64,000 bases of DNA from Diphasiastrum complanatum. Its lineage: Eukaryota > Streptophyta > Lycopodiopsida > Lycopodiales > Lycopodiaceae. This document shows positions 33,835 to 47,364 of the stretch, piece after piece. Position 1 is the first letter of the stretch. Each line of letters starts with the position of its first letter. Made by a program: the position numbers and the translations under genes. The stretch spans positions 23,699,285-23,763,284 of the forward strand of contig CM055104.1 of NCBI GenBank assembly GCA_029204225.1, written 5' to 3'. The notes under the pieces are model-generated. The model was not told where the DNA came from. It did no database searches and was given only the letters and a program-made list of their open reading frames with translations.

Positions 33835-34496
33835 TACCTAAGATATCCATGCATACATCAAGAGTGATAATCATGAAAAATTTGCCTTGAAAACAAGATC
33901 TAGAGAGTGTAGTTACATCTCCAAAGCCACCAAGGTGATTTTTGGATCAAGAGGGGTCCAAAACACATTGATTGGACTCAACCTGGTACTGTATGGATTT
34001 TAGTGCTTAGACACGTGTGAAGATCAGTCCATTTTGACCAAGTTGTTCTCCTCCAAGAGTGATCCAAAATCTATGCTTGATAGCTTGCTAAAAAGCTAAA
34101 AGAGTCTATATTGTGTTGCAATTTGTTTCAACCAGTTGGATGTGTCAATCAAAAGTTATAGCCTTGAATCAAGGTGGGTAGGTCACCCAACCTAGTTGGA
34201 CACACAAAGATTGACCCATATCTAGCTTGTTTGATCCAGAAACTGAAGAAAAAGTTTGCCAATATTGTCTATTTGAAATCTAGACAATTTTTTGAGGTCA
34301 TAACCACATAGTTCCATGCAAACCACTTGTATTTGAGTCTTTTGTGGATGATTTTAGTGTTTTCCACATGATTGAGTAAGGTTGACTAGAATGATGATGA
34401 TGAGTCATGTTTCGTAATTTTGAGCCTGGTGCAAGTCTTATGTATTTTCTTTTACAAGAGAAATTGAATGAAATTTCTATTGCTTCTTATTTTCCT

Positions 34497-34735
34497 TAGT
34501 TGAATAGACTTGTTGAGACAAAAAAATGAATTTTATGAAGTGTATGTTTTCTCCCACGATCTTCTGGGCTAAAGCTGCTTCCACTGTAGCTTATTTTCAG
34601 AACAGGTGATCAACTAAAGAGCTATCAGACAAAACACCTTATGAAGTTTGGATAGGCTCCAAACCATCACTATCAAACCTCAGAGTTTTTGGATGTCTTC
34701 GCAATGATGTCATCAACTCCCGTAGTATCAAATGT
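34497..34735 (+). pseudogene. copia integrase fragment
   Basis: Reads FWAKAASTVAYFQNR, a stop, then STKELSDKTPYEVWIGSKPSLSNLRVFGC. The stretch from 33835 to 34496 is non-coding leader or deleted sequence, so this is a heavily shortened copia element. Confidence 0.8.
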
Positions 34736-37700
34736 AGTTGAATTAGTTATACTTATTAGGGATAAAATTCACGCCTAACTACCCAACTCTAACATAATAC
34801 TGAAAACACTACCATGAATAGATCCTTTTTAAAACCATCTCACAATACACAATGAACATCAATAAAAATAACAGAACAACTACATAGCATTGTAAAATAC
34901 CTAACACCACACCAACAATAATACAAAGAATGTTGCACCGAGATTATACTACATTAATTCAAAACAGTTGTTAGAAGATTCTAGTGAATATTCTTCTAAC
35001 CGATACCGATAATCACAAGAGCATAAAGGATATCAGAAAGCAGAGTTGAGCCATCAAACTACAAAGGAGAGCGTTGACAAATCATAGATAAAGGAGCTCC
35101 AGAATCTAGACTTATCGGGAGCGCCAATACCAGAGAAGTCGACAAGTAGCAGACCGGCCAACAAGTAGAAACAAAGCCGCCTCACCACCATATTTTACGA
35201 CTATGGGAATAAAAGCATGGACAAGTAGGCAAACGAACTAAATCTACCTAGAATGGAATTCTAGACACTCGTAGAAGGTGCATTGTACTCGTAAGCCTAT
35301 GGCGCGAGAATTAGAGGTAGATCAACTCTCAAATGGGCCCAATGTGAAAATGGACCCAAGTAGTTCAATTGGATTTGGATTTATAAAACTTTGTATAGTC
35401 AAGTTCTTATTGCACATGGTTTTGGGTGAACCAAAAACACTAACCGTAGGATTGTCTATATAAAGGCACGTGACACCATTTTGTAGCCACCCTTTTCATT
35501 TGAGAAGAATAGAGTTGAGAGAAAGAGAGAGAGTATCTCCTCCTTCCTATCTCTTTTTTGCAAACGCCCTCTTTTTTTCTTTGTGTGTGATTCTTGTGGA
35601 TGGTGAATGCTTGTATTGGTTTTGTTAATCATACTATCACAATCACAAATGATCCTTAGCACTTGCATTCATCCATCTAGTTCCATAAAATCCACACACA
35701 AGCAAAATAGGTGTTAGAACAAGATCTTGGAGTGATCATTGAGATGCATAGGTAGGATTTCCTTTCATTGTTTACCTCGAGAAGATCAACCTCTTGAGGA
35801 CAATATCCAGAGCCAATGATGCCTAGATAAACCAAAAGCAACCAAGAAGCCAAAAAGAGAGAAGAAGAAACCAAGAAAACCCAAAAAGAAGAACATAAGA
35901 TGAAGAATCTCACCCCAAGATCTAAGCCATTCCACTTCTAGATCTTATACTAAGATTGACAACCTTAGTAGGCTTAGATCCTCATTCCTCATTTCCTTTG
36001 AAGAAACATTTTGTCTCTAATGCCAAAGCTTTGATAGCTTTCAATTTTGAACCTTTGACAAAAAGCGACACTATACGACACGACACGAAATCAGTCGTGC
36101 CCCACGAACAACCAAGAAGATCACCAAAGTACCATGGAATACAGATATCTGATATGATATCATGACATCATCAGAAGTGTTCTAGATCGTGGCTAATCTG
36201 CCACTCTTGTAATTCACGAATTAATTGTAGATGTTTAATCTTTCTAATCTGTAAGTTACAAGATGCGATACAAAATTGTTCATGAATTATATACTTTCCG
36301 GTTGATGCATAATACAGTAAGTCTTATGCTAGTAAGCAAGACAAAAATTAGAAGACGAAAAATACAGAAAACAAGTCCGCTTGCGTGTGAGACAATTCTG
36401 TAATAGGATCTCTAGATCCTGAACTCCGCTAGTAAGAGAGACTTGAATTCATGAGAGAACTGTATTTCTCTCACGCTAACACACTGCATGGATTTGCATG
36501 CAGTGCTTGAAGAATCAGAAAAATCAATAGATGATTTTGTAGCTGTTGTGTATATTATTAATCTGTATGATTGTATGATCTTGAATGTAAATTCGTCTAC
36601 TACTATTCGTGTGTCTAATTCTCTTGTTCCTTCAATTTCGCACATTGGTTTGATCTTTGTTGAATGCTACATTAATTTGTTGACATAAATCAGCAGTGTC
36701 TGACTACTCTCTGAAGGATTGTAGGAGTGATATAGCCGGCAGTGACCAGCGATCACATCTGAATTCATGACGAACTGATCTTGTTCGCGAATTCCTTTGC
36801 TTTGCGATTACTTGGCCATAAGGATAAATCAATTACAAAGCTCACCTAAGTTTCGTTTCGTTTCGTTTCGTCCTGTTTCGTTTCGTCTCGTCTCATTGCA
36901 GAGCTTGATTGATCTTGTCGTGAATTATTTCGCTTCGTTTCACGATCTCTTTGCTTCCAGCATGAATCAATGTTAGTGTTTATTTAAGTTTCGCTTCGCT
37001 TCGTTTTCTTCTAGAATTTTTCTCGTTTCGTTTGGTTGTGTTACAGAGCCTGCATGATCCAACTCAAACAGAAATAATTCGAGTGTCACAAAAAGTTTCG
37101 CGAATTGTTCGTGATTCAATTTTATCAGTTTGTCACCAGAGTCTTGGCTAGATTTTGCATTTTCTAAGTGCATTTTGACAGCATCATCCTTGTTTACCCT
37201 CTCCCCATTTTAAACAAGTGTAATAACTTATAAGCAAGCGTAAGGTCATGAGGGGTCAAGTCAGATCTCTCAGAATTCACAAAATCCAAAAGTAAGACTA
37301 AGGTTAACTCCTTAGAACAAGAACAAGCAGATGAAGTCTAACATGATATGCCGAAACATTTCAAGCATTGGGGCCCTTTTAATCTCAAAAAGGGCCTCTT
37401 TTCTTAATTTTAATTAACCCTATCATGTTTGTGTATACAATGGAAAGGCAACACATAGGGCTCAATGGTCCAATGTCAATGACACATTTGACTTGGACCC
37501 ACATGGGTTCCAAAGCCAGTAACTCTACTTTGACACTATGGCACACATTAAAACATCCTACTATCATCACTTATGAATTTGGAGGCCCCACCCAGTAGTT
37601 ACCACAAAGTAAAAAGCCTTGTTCTTTCATTGACCCTTTTGACAACTATAAAAAGCCTCCTAGTTAATGGGACCATATCATTAACTCTCTACTTCATATA

Positions 37701-38229
37701 TTAATGTGGGCTTGTGGGACCATATATTAACTTTCTACTTCATACCATATTGGTTTTAAATATTTTGAAGTTTTGAGCTTTTAAACATAAATTACGAAGT
37801 TCTCTTATTTCAAAATCAAATATTTGAAAGGCCATTACTCTTTAAAAACTCATCTTTTTAACATTTCGTAATTTAAAATGTCAAATGAAAAGGCAACAAT
37901 GGCCAAATTGGCCCATGAACTTTGAAAGTTAAGTCAATAAATGCCATTGTGACCATATATTAACTTTCTACTTCATATATAATGTGGGCTTGTGGGACCA
38001 TATATTGACTTTCTACTTCATATCATATTAGTTTTGAATATTTTTGAGTTCAAAAGGGCCCTAATGAGTTATTCTTTGGATAATATACTCATTATGTTAT
38101 CAAAAACCCATCGAGCACCTAAGGAATAAGTTCTAGAAATGCAAAAAGTCTATGATAGATCAGCTATGGACATCCCTCAACAAAACGACCTTGCCCTAAC
38201 AACAAGCCAACAAGAACTATAGGCAACAC
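34736..38229. other. Unclassified, probably LTR-derived sequence
   Basis: Holds a TATATAAAG near 35457, a GAGAGA run near 35518, and TTTCG pentamers at 36845-36900 like those in the copia A LTR. No coding region supported. Confidence 0.4.
36848..36895. repeat. TTTCG pentanucleotide repeats
   Basis: Runs of GTTTC/TTTCG with a few variants (TCCTG, TCTCG). Confidence 0.75.
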
Positions 38230-40350
38230 AGGTCCGCAACCTATGAATCTAGCTGAAGCAGGTGAAGTTGAGATGATCGTTCAAGTTGTAGCACAACTTT
38301 CATCAGGTCAATTCCCTACTTTGAGAAAATTGTTGGGCGAGTATCGAGATTGTTTTGCTTGGTCCTTCAAAGATTTGAAGGGTATAGGATTTAGGGGTCA
38401 AGCATACTCGATTGGTACTAGATGCATTTCTGAAAGTAACCATATTTTATCAATGTAATCCAAACTTCACAGAACTTATCAAGAAAGAGCTGCACCGATT
38501 ACTAGATGCTGATTTCATTTATGAAATCGAGTACACCAAGTGGATTTCACCAATTGTCATCATACTAAAGAAAATCGGCAAGATGCGAATTTGCATGAAT
38601 TTGAAGGCTTTAATGCAGTTACATGGAAGAATCATTATCTTTCACAGAAAGCATATTGGATCACCTTGTTGGTGATGAAGCTTATAGTTTCTTGGATAGA
38701 TTCAATGCACAAAATAAGGTCAAGAGTGCACTTGCTGATTAGCACAAAATTGCATTTGCAACAAGATGGAAAACTTATGCATATAGGGTTATGTTGTTTG
38801 GGCTATGCAATGCAACAAGTACTTTCAGCGTGTCATGCAATTTGCAAAAACACTTGGAACATTTGGAGAAAGTGTTTGGATAGTGATGAAAGTTTAAAAT
38901 CTCCTTAAATCTTGAGAAGTGTCAAAAAAAATTATATGGATTACATAGGGAATCATTCTAGGACATGTGATATTCAGACGCGACATTGCCATAAATCTAT
39001 CAAAGATTAGAGTTATCGTGGATCTACCTCCACCACACACGATCCAATAAGTTTACATGTTTATATGCCATGCAAAATACTACCGAATCTTTATCTTATT
39101 TTTTGCGGATCTAGCACGACCTATCTATAGGTTGACAATTGTTTCTATATTGACTATTGAAGCATTAGAGTCATTTGAAAAGATAAATAATGATTTTATA
39201 TTGGATCAGCTTTAACACAACCGAGGAAATACAAGAAAGATTTCCAATCAAATTTTTCAACCAACAGTTGAGTAAACTACTACAACAAAAGTGAAACTTT
39301 AGGAATGATTTTTTCAGTTAAGAAATATCATCACTATTTGATGGCGACACATTTTGCATTTTATACAAATCATCAACCCTTATTGTATTTAGTGAACAAG
39401 ACATGCAATATTGGACATATTGCAAGATGGTTACTTTTATTATTAGGGTTTGATTTTTGTGTTGTGGTTAAAAAGGTCCAATGTGTCCAAGATATAGTCA
39501 ATACCAATTAATACTGAAGTGGATGATGAGCTACATGATGCCGCATTATTTTATGTGGAAGCGGTGGCAGTTGATATTGTGGAGCATTTGATGCATGGTC
39601 AACCATCATTGTTCAATTTGGATGTTCTACAAAGATCGTGAGTAATAGAGAATCTTATTTCATCAATAAGACAATCAGATGTTTGTTGGAATAATTTTTT
39701 GTGATCCATCGGTTTAGTACACCATACTATGTGAGGGGCAATGGACAAGCAAAGTCTTCCAATAAAATTCTATGTAGTATTTTGACAAAACTTGCTGAGG
39801 CAAGCCGATCAAATGGAAAACACAAGTTGCATGTTGCATTATGGGCATTATGAATAGCTTATAAAGTTAGCACAAATCAGAGGCCTTTTCATGTCGTTTA
39901 TGGTCAATATTTTTTTATGCCAATTAAATTTTTAGCACCATCTTTGCGAATCATAGCTACTAAATGTCTGGATGAGACAAAATCTTTGCAACTTCATCAT
40001 GAAACGTTGCATAAGATTTGTAAAACCAGATTAATGGCAGTTCACGCACTAGGGAAATCTGGCCTTGATGTACAAAACTAAGCTAATCAAGAATAAACTA
40101 GAATTTAAAAGTGTGGCATAATTTTCGATTGCATAAGAAGGATTATGAAGAGGGAGATCTAGCCTTGATGTACAAAACCAAGCTGATCAAGAGTAAACTA
40201 GAATTTATAAGTAAAGAGTCATATTGCGTTAAAGTAATTTTATTCTATGGAGTAGTGGTTTTAGAACATCTTGATAAAACTAGATTCAATACACCAATAA
40301 ATGGCATCCGATTATGAAAGTTTTGGTAGCCTAATCTCCCATCCTAGAAT
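38230..40350 (+). pseudogene. Degenerate Ty3/gypsy pol (RT, RNase H, integrase)
   Basis: In order: EYRDCFAWSFKDLKGI linker (38340), reverse transcriptase KKELHRLLDADFIYEIEYTK and SPIVIILKK (38480-38590), RNase H YTNHQPLLYLVNKT and ARWLLLLLGFDF (39360-39450), integrase STPYYVRGNGQAKSSNKIL and RPFHVVYGQ (39715-39920), and the end domain EEGDLALMYKTKL (40150). Stops and frameshifts throughout. No LTR recognised. Confidence 0.82.
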
Positions 40351-41500
40351 TTCAATCTGCTATTTTTACCTTTTTTGGATTTTTTAGTTTTGTTGTTTTT
40401 CACTACTTAATTTCGATTTTTTTGAAAAAAGATAGTAAAAATATAAAAAAATGAGAAAAAAAAATGATGAGCAAAAGTCAAAACATTCATCAGATTGGAG
40501 AAAAAAAGAGAATATTTTATAAAAAAAGAAAAAGAGATATTTTCAAATAGAAAATACCTTTTGAGTAAAAAATGAGTCAAAAATCACTCTCAGGGTCGGA
40601 TTTTTATTCAAATAGTCAAACCAACTCTTGTTGAGTTCCTAGATGATTTATTACAATTAGATCTATCTACAATGACTTAGGAAAAAGTTAATTTGCAACA
40701 GAAGTATCAATTATTATGTCAGGCTAGAGTTCAACTTTATGTCATTTTTGGAAGCATCGAGGAGTCATTATGAATTTCTGTTAATTTGACAAATGGATTC
40801 AAAACACCAAAATTAGGTCGCAAGCGAGAGTTACCTTCAAAAAACTCATAAATCAAAGTACTTGGGCAAGAAGAAATCAAGCTAGGCAAGAGTTGTCAAC
40901 CCTCACAAATCTATACAACCCTCACGAGCCTTCTCTTTTGGCGAGAAACCTTTGCCAAATAGCTATTTTTATAGTCTTGAAAAAGTTTTTTTTTTAGAAC
41001 TAACCTACGGAAACTGTGAAAATGCAAAAAACATGGACAAAGCCAAAATCTTGTATATAGGATAATCACACATGTGTGGAGCCTGTTCCCACGTGTGAAA
41101 TTAGTGTAATTGTCATGTACCATAATCATATATGTTGTACATATGATTTTATTCAAGTTCTAGTGGCTAAAAAGGACAAAAACTAGTTTTCTAGATATAT
41201 GACACATGGCATCAATCTATTGATTGCATGAGCCAAATAATTTGGTTAGGTGTCACATCCCATGTGTAGAGGATAACTCACACGTGTGGAATGTTGGATT
41301 TATTCCCTCTAGCTCTCCTAAATCCAATTTTAATCTGCCTCCATTCATGCTGCATATTTACTAACGTTGTCACGCAGTCTGCATATTTACGTGCAAATTC
41401 GCACATACGAAGAAAAGTGAAAGAATCGCGACACTGTGTTTCTACACAGTTTAAGGTGACAGGCGAAAAGGGGACACTATCTTACAGAATGCCAAAAGTG
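39270..41500. repeat. Segmental duplication, copy 1
   Basis: Matches 59579-61820 in the same orientation, with a high level of identity by eye (3 changes in 68 codons of the RNase H frame). It covers gypsy pol, its 3' flank, part of the copia D LTR and the left inverted-repeat arm. Confidence 0.87.
41016..41290 (+). repeat. First part of the copia D 5' LTR
   Basis: TGTGAAAATGC... to CACACGTGTGGA matches the beginning of the 3' LTR (51303-51580). The rest of this LTR resumes at 46272, beyond the inserted unit. Confidence 0.85.
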
Positions 41501-42285
41501 TCCTAAAAGCTAAGGCACCCTATATATCTTATCCTAAGGCCATTCGTAAGAGTGATGCACTTTTCGCATCATCACCAACATTGAATTTAGCATTGGCTGA
41601 CGCCGCACCCTTTTTCACGCTCACCCCATGCAGGTACTGATACAGATGATGTTTGACAGCAAATTTCTCAACCAAAATGCTTCATTAATAGATTGAGAAG
41701 CAACAATGTATTATGCTTCAGTAGAGGAAAGTGCGATAGAGGTTTGCTTATGACTGTTCCACGAAATAGGACCGCCGTTGAAGAAGAACGTTAATCCAGA
41801 TGTGGACTTACAACTGTTTGCATCTCCTTTCTAGCTTGCATCAGAATAGCCATTGAGCTGATGAAGATTGTCGTTCCTGGCATCTCCATAGCAGATGCAC
41901 TGGTCCATGGTAGCTCGAATATATCTCATGACTCGAATAAGAGCCTTCCAATGGGTAATTCCAGGATTAGCCATGTATTGGCTGAGTGAGCTGACAACAA
42001 AAGAGATATCTGGTCTTGTACAGCCCATTGCATACATGAGAGATCTGAGTATCGATTGATATGAATACTCTCTCATCTGCTCCTCTTCCTGCTTGGTCTG
42101 GGGACATTGATCCTTCGACAAATGTAGGCCTGTATCCATTGGTGAGTGAGCTAATTTACAATTTATCAAATTGTATCTGTTAAGAACATTGTGAAGATAC
42201 CTTTGTTGAGTGATGTAAATCAGTCGATTTGCTCTGTCTCTGTGGATTTGAATTCCAAGAAAGAAGTGAGCTTCGTCCAGATCAG

Positions 42286-42672
42286 TCATGTCAAATTCTG
42301 AGAACAACATCTGTTTGCATCCTTGACCATTTTGGTATTGTTGTTGAAGAGGAATGTATCATCAACGTACAAGGTGATGATAATGAAGGATTGCTGCACT
42401 GACCTTGAATAAACGTTGCAATCAACAATGCTTGGTTTGAATCCTTGTTCAATGAGGAATGTGTTGATCCTCTGAAACCAAGCTCTGGCAGACTGTTTCA
42501 ATCTGTACAGTGCTTTGTGGAGTTTACAAACATGATTCTTCATGCCTTCCAGAACGTATCCTTCAGGCTGGATCATGTAGATATCTTCTTGTATGACTCC
42601 GTTGAAATAGGCTATTTGTACATCAACTTGATGTACTTTGAGGTCGGCAGCTGCAGTATAAGACAAGAGCAT
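42286..42672 (-). pseudogene. copia E reverse transcriptase
   Basis: KVHQVDVQIAYFNGVIQEDIYM, then the LYRLKQSARAWFQRI and LYVDDTFLF active-site block. A frame change leads into 42310-41831 (RT end and RNase H start). Confidence 0.85.
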
Positions 42673-43490
42673 TTGGATTGACGAATGTTTGATGACTGGA
42701 CTAAAAGTCTCACTGTAGTCGACATTCGGGATTTGGGTGAATCCTCGTGCTACTAGTCTAGCCTTCCTTCGATCAATTGCTCCGTTGGCATTATATTTGA
42801 TCTTAAAGATCCATTTTCAATCAATAATATTGCAACCAATAGGAGCTTCGACTAATGACCATGTCTGAGAGAAATACTCTATGTCTATGGCTTCTCTCCA
42901 GAGATCAGAGTCTAGTTGGCTGAATGCCTCTTCGACTGTCGTCGGTTCCTGCGTTAAGAGACAGGCAGACTCAGGAGTATACCTTGTGGGCTGTGTGCTC
43001 ACTCGGCTTGATCTTATGGGAGGATTCGACTGATGAACCGCTCCTGGGACTTGTTGCTGGGTAGCAGCAACATCTTCGTCTGATTCGCTATCTCGAAGTG
43101 GGTCGACAATAGACACGCCTGAGTTAGAAGCTCAGACTGTTGTGTCAACGGCAGGAGATGTAGGTTCTTCTTGAGCAATATATTTGCCTTTGAGGTTGAC
43201 GAACTGATCCTTGATAAAGACTGTATCCCAGCTATACAAGATTTGCTGGGTATCAAGATCGTACAGCTTGTAGGTGTTATCAGACAAAGTATATCCGATC
43301 AGGGGTCTTCAGACCTTGGAAGTCCAATTTCTTCCTTGTGTCCTTTGGGATTTGCGCGTAGGCAATGCACCCAAACACTCTTAGGTTCTTCAAAGAAGGC
43401 TTAGAGCCTGTCCACACCTCGTGGGGTGTCTTGTTTGAGAGGGCCTTGGTCGAACATCTGTTCTGGACGTAAGCTGCAGTGCAGACAGCT

Positions 43491-44021
43491 TCAGCCCAGA
43501 ATCTCTTGGGCAACGATGCATGCGAGCATACACTTAGCAGATTCGACCAGAGTACGGTTCTTCCTCTCAGCTAAGCCATTAGACTGAGGACTGTGAGAAG
43601 TGATGAATTGCTGCTCAATGCCTTGGCTTTGGCAGTACTCCTTAAACTCGACAGATATGTATTCTCCACCGTTGTCTGACCTTAGGGCCTTGATCGTCCT
43701 TCCAGTCTCCTTTTCTGCACGCTTCTTGAAGATTCTGAAGCAGTTGAAGGCTTTTGATTTTTTCTTTATGAAATACACCATCGTCCTTCTGGAGAATTCA
43801 TCAATAAATGTTATAAAATACTTGGCATTCTTCAGCGAAGGATTTTTCATCGGGCCACAAATATCTGAATGTACAACGTCTAGTAATCCTCTAGCAATAT
43901 GCTGATGGCTTGACTTAAATGGTTTCCTAGTATGTTTACCAACTAGATAGTCTTGACAGACATATAACTCGACTTTTTCGTGAGGATAGTCGAGATCAAG
44001 AACAATAGATTGTCTAGACAT
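43491..44021 (-). pseudogene. copia E integrase
   Basis: 176 open residues with the order KPFKSSHQH, VVHSDICGPM (first catalytic Asp), RSDNGGEYIS (second Asp), SHSPQSNGLAERKN (catalytic Glu). All three residues of the DD35E triad are present, so this part looks intact, while flanking frames are shifted. Confidence 0.87.
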
Positions 44022-44063
44022 TCGTTGTACAGCAGCATGATTTAAATGACCAAGTCTATAATG

Positions 44064-44660
44064 TCAAAGTAAACCTTTATTTGAATGAATTGAAGTACTG
44101 AGAGCCTGAATGGAGGCAGAAAAGCAATGACTTAATTTATACAAGTATCCATGTCTCTTTCCAAGTGCTAGGATCTTGCCTGTCCTATCAACTACTTTAC
44201 ACTGATCACATTCGAATTCTACTCTGTGTCCTAGATCTGTGATTCTACTTATAGAGAGCAGATTCGTAGATAACTTTGGTACATACAAGACTTTAGAGAG
44301 TAGCTTAGACTGATCATTTGCAAAGCATAATCTTACAGTGCCTTTAACTTTAATAGCTTGTGTGCTATTGTCGCCAAGGTGAACAAATTTCTGGGTACTG
44401 TAAAGTGTATAGGACTCAAAATAGCCAATTAGGCTAGTCATGTGTTGAGTGGCTCCAGAATCCAGGAACCAAGAACTGTTGCTAGATGCTCCTTGATGGT
44501 TGGTCATGAAGGCATCATGATCCGCTTCTTGAATAGGCTGTGGAGCTTTTGTAGCTGCATTCGTCACTTGATTCAACTGCCCTTTGCTATTGTTTTTTGC
44601 TTGAAGTATGCAGCAGTCTTGTAGTTCGTGGTTGTTTCGTTTGCAATATCTGCAGAACAA
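44064..44660 (-). pseudogene. copia E gag knuckle and protease
   Basis: CRYCKRNNHELQDC zinc knuckle, then WFLDSGATQHMT with an intact protease DSG, then the FVHLGD..TQAIKVKGT and LYVPKLSTNLLS blocks. Confidence 0.87.
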
Positions 44661-44747
44661 CTTCTTCTTTGTTTGTAGATTTGACTGTTCCTTGTGCTGA
44701 GCTGATTTCTGGTCTGGCTTTGACTGCTTCGGACCTTTCTTCTTCTT

Positions 44748-45035
44748 CTACTTTGTCGTGCCCTTGTTGGTATACAAGGCGTGAGAATCAGCTGAGGAAC
44801 TCGAGGCTTCATTCCTTCGTGTGTCTTCCTGCAACAACATAGTAATGACTCTCGAAAGAGTCAATTCTGAATGTGTCGTGATGATCATCACCCAACTATC
44901 GTAAGAACTTGGCAAGCTTGTAAGCAGTTGCATCATTGCATCTTGAGCATCTATGACAGATCCGACAGCGGCCATTTGTCTTAGCAGGTTCTTGAATTGA
45001 TTAATGTGATTCTGCAGAGAATCATCATTCGTCAT
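44748..45035 (-). pseudogene. copia E gag middle part (uninterrupted insertion site)
   Basis: Contains SWVMIITTHSELTLSRV continuously. In copia B the same segment is split at VMI|TTHS by the 10-kb transposon, so this paralogue is the empty-site reference. Confidence 0.9.
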
Positions 45036-46271
45036 CTTGAGGGAGTAGAATTTCTTCTTGAGATGTAGCTTAGAATCTATATCTCACACTTCGTATAGTG
45101 TGCTCAAGATGTCCCAGACTTTCTTCGATGTCTGAGCCTTGAATACATGGCCGATCTGGGTATCCGTAATGTTGAGGATGATCAACGCGAAAGCTTTTTC
45201 ATCCTTCAGCTTTCATATGGCTTGCATCAGAATAGCCACTGAGCTGATGAAGATTGTCGTTGCTGACATCTCCATAGCAGATGCACTGGTTCATGCCAAG
45301 CTCGAATATATCTCATGACTCAAATAAGAGCCTTCCAATGGGTAATTTCAAGATTAGCCATGTATTGGCTGAGTGAGCTGACAACAAAAGAGATATCTGG
45401 TCTTGTATAGACCATTGCGTATATGAGAGATCCGAATATCGATCGATACAGATACTCTCTCATCTGCTCCTCTTCTTGCTTGGTCTGGAGACATTGGTCA
45501 TTCGACAAATGCAGACCTGGATCCATTGGTGAGTAAGCATAAGCTTACAGTGCCTTTACCTTTAATAGCTTGTGTGCTATTGTCGCCAAGGTGAACGAAT
45601 TTCTGGGTACTGTAAAATGTATAGGACTCAAAATAGCCAATTAGCCTAGTCATGCGCTGAGTGGCTCCGGAATCCAAGAACGAAGAACTGTCGCCAGATG
45701 CTCCTTTATGGTTGGTCATGAAGGCATCATGATCCGTTTCTTGAATAGGCTGTGGAGCTTCTGTAGTTGCATTCGCCACTTGATTCGACTGTCCTTTGCT
45801 GTTGTTTTTTGCTTGAAGTATGCAGCAGTTTTGTAGTTCGTGGTTTTTTCGTTTGCAGTATCTGTAGAACAACTTCTTCTTTGTTTGCGGATTCGACTGT
45901 TCCTTGTGCTAAGCTGGTTTCTGGTCTGGCTTCAAAGGCTTCGGGCCTTTGTTCTTCTTCTGTTTTGTTGTGCCGTTGTTGGTATTGGTGATGATGTGAA
46001 AAGGGTCACTTTTACGAATGGCCTTAGGATACGATTTGCAAGGTGTCTTAGATGTTAGGGCACTTTTGGCATTCTGTAAGATAGTGTCTCCTTTTCGCCT
46101 GTCACCTTATATTGTGTAGAAACACAGTGTCGCGATTCTTTTGCCTTTTCTTCGTCTGTGCGAATTTGCATGTAAATATGTAGACTGCGTGACAACGTTA
46201 GTAAATATGCAACATGAATGGAGACAGATTAAAATGAGATTTAGGAGAGCTAGAGGGAATAAATCCAACAT

Positions 46272-46804
46272 GGAAAAAGCTGAAGTAGGTGAGTTTTTAC
46301 TTCTAGAAGTTTTTTTATGAAGATCTTCATATAGTAGGAAATTGGTTCAAAAATGCTCAAAATAGAAAATTTGATCCAAGTGTCAAATTTGCATGATGAT
46401 GACAAAGCATCCTCACACGTGTGAGATCTGATGCATGATCAGTACCTCGAGCTTTAAGAAGTGTATATATAGAGGCATATTTGGCCACAATCAATATGAA
46501 ACATCAACCTTGATTTTAGAAGCAATTTTGTGTAATTTTCTCTATTTGTCTACATTTGTTTTGATTGTTTTGAGATTCTATCATAGTGTACTTTGTTTTC
46601 AGGTTGGAGTCCGTACTCTGACAGGGTTTCACACGTGTGAAATCAGCAAGTACATTTACCTTCATTAATGATTGTTCTTGTTAGGTTTTTATGCTTAGAA
46701 TTGATCTAGATTGATCTTAATCTTATGTAGATTGATAGGTCAAGTAATCCCTCTTGAGGATCAGATTAGGATACACTCTTGGTCCATTTTGTACTTTTTC
46801 CACA
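46272..46804 (+). repeat. Second part of the copia D 5' LTR
   Basis: Matches 51580-52117. Holds TATATATAGAGG near 46463 as a likely TATA box and ends ...TTTTTCCACA before the primer site at 46805 (TGGTATCAGAG). Confidence 0.85.
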
Positions 46805-47364
46805 TGGTATCAGAGTCAAGTATAAGAGGTTCTATTGAAATTGATAGGTTGATCCAAATCAAAGTAACGAATTGAATTTGATAAGTATTCTCAAGATTTT
46901 TGGACCAGAACTTGTTGTGGGCTGTAGGAACACTTTTGACACGTGTGAGGTCATACAGCTCCGGTTTTGGCTGAGAAAATTAAAAAATTTGTACAATTTG
47001 ACTCACACACCCAATTTGAGAGATTTTTAGTGCAAAATCAAGCATTTTCAACAGAAAATCTAATCCCTTGATTAGTTCTTGGATTAGATCAGACAAAAAA
47101 TTAAAATTGAAGATTGAATTAGGAGCATTAAATGATTTTCTCTGATATTTTGAGTGCATGTTGAAGTTGAAGAGAGATATTGCTAAAAATCATAGATTAA
47201 GTAGTGATTTTGCAAGTTTGAGACTAGAATCAAAATTTTCATCATTCTAGATTGGTTCATGAGTGATAGGATTGTGTCTATAAGCTTTCTAATTGCTAGA
47301 AGACTAAAGGTTCAGATCTCTTAGAGAAACCATAAGAGTTTCTAGTGCTTTTTCACATTAAAAA

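Larger units (their letters stand above)
41635..45985 (-). mobile_element. copia E, scrambled
   Basis: Minus-strand copia blocks: gag 45035-44748, knuckle and protease 44660-44064, integrase 44021-43280, hinge 43256-42817, RT 42672-42286 and RT end/RNase H 42310-41640. Beyond gag, 45222-45537 repeats the RNase H segment and 45538-45980 repeats gag/protease, out of normal order. Stops interrupt most blocks. Closely related to copia B, but without the 10-kb insertion. Confidence 0.83.
41291..46271. mobile_element. 4.98-kb inverted-repeat unit inserted in the copia D LTR
   Basis: Both ends read inward ATGTTGGATTTATTCCCTCT, and the arms stay similar for about 285 bp (41291-41580, 45985-46271). 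GGA flanks both sides (41288-41290, 46272-46274). The undisturbed LTR at 51578 has this site without the insert. The interior is rearranged minus-strand copia E sequence. It could be a foldback or Mutator-like element that gained copia sequence, or two opposed solo repeats. No transposase is seen. Confidence 0.7.

Noticed and set aside
35456-35913. Small minus-strand frames in the 35-36 kb region
   Set aside because: Low-complexity or hydrophobic runs opposite LTR-like sequence; no motif or conservation visible.
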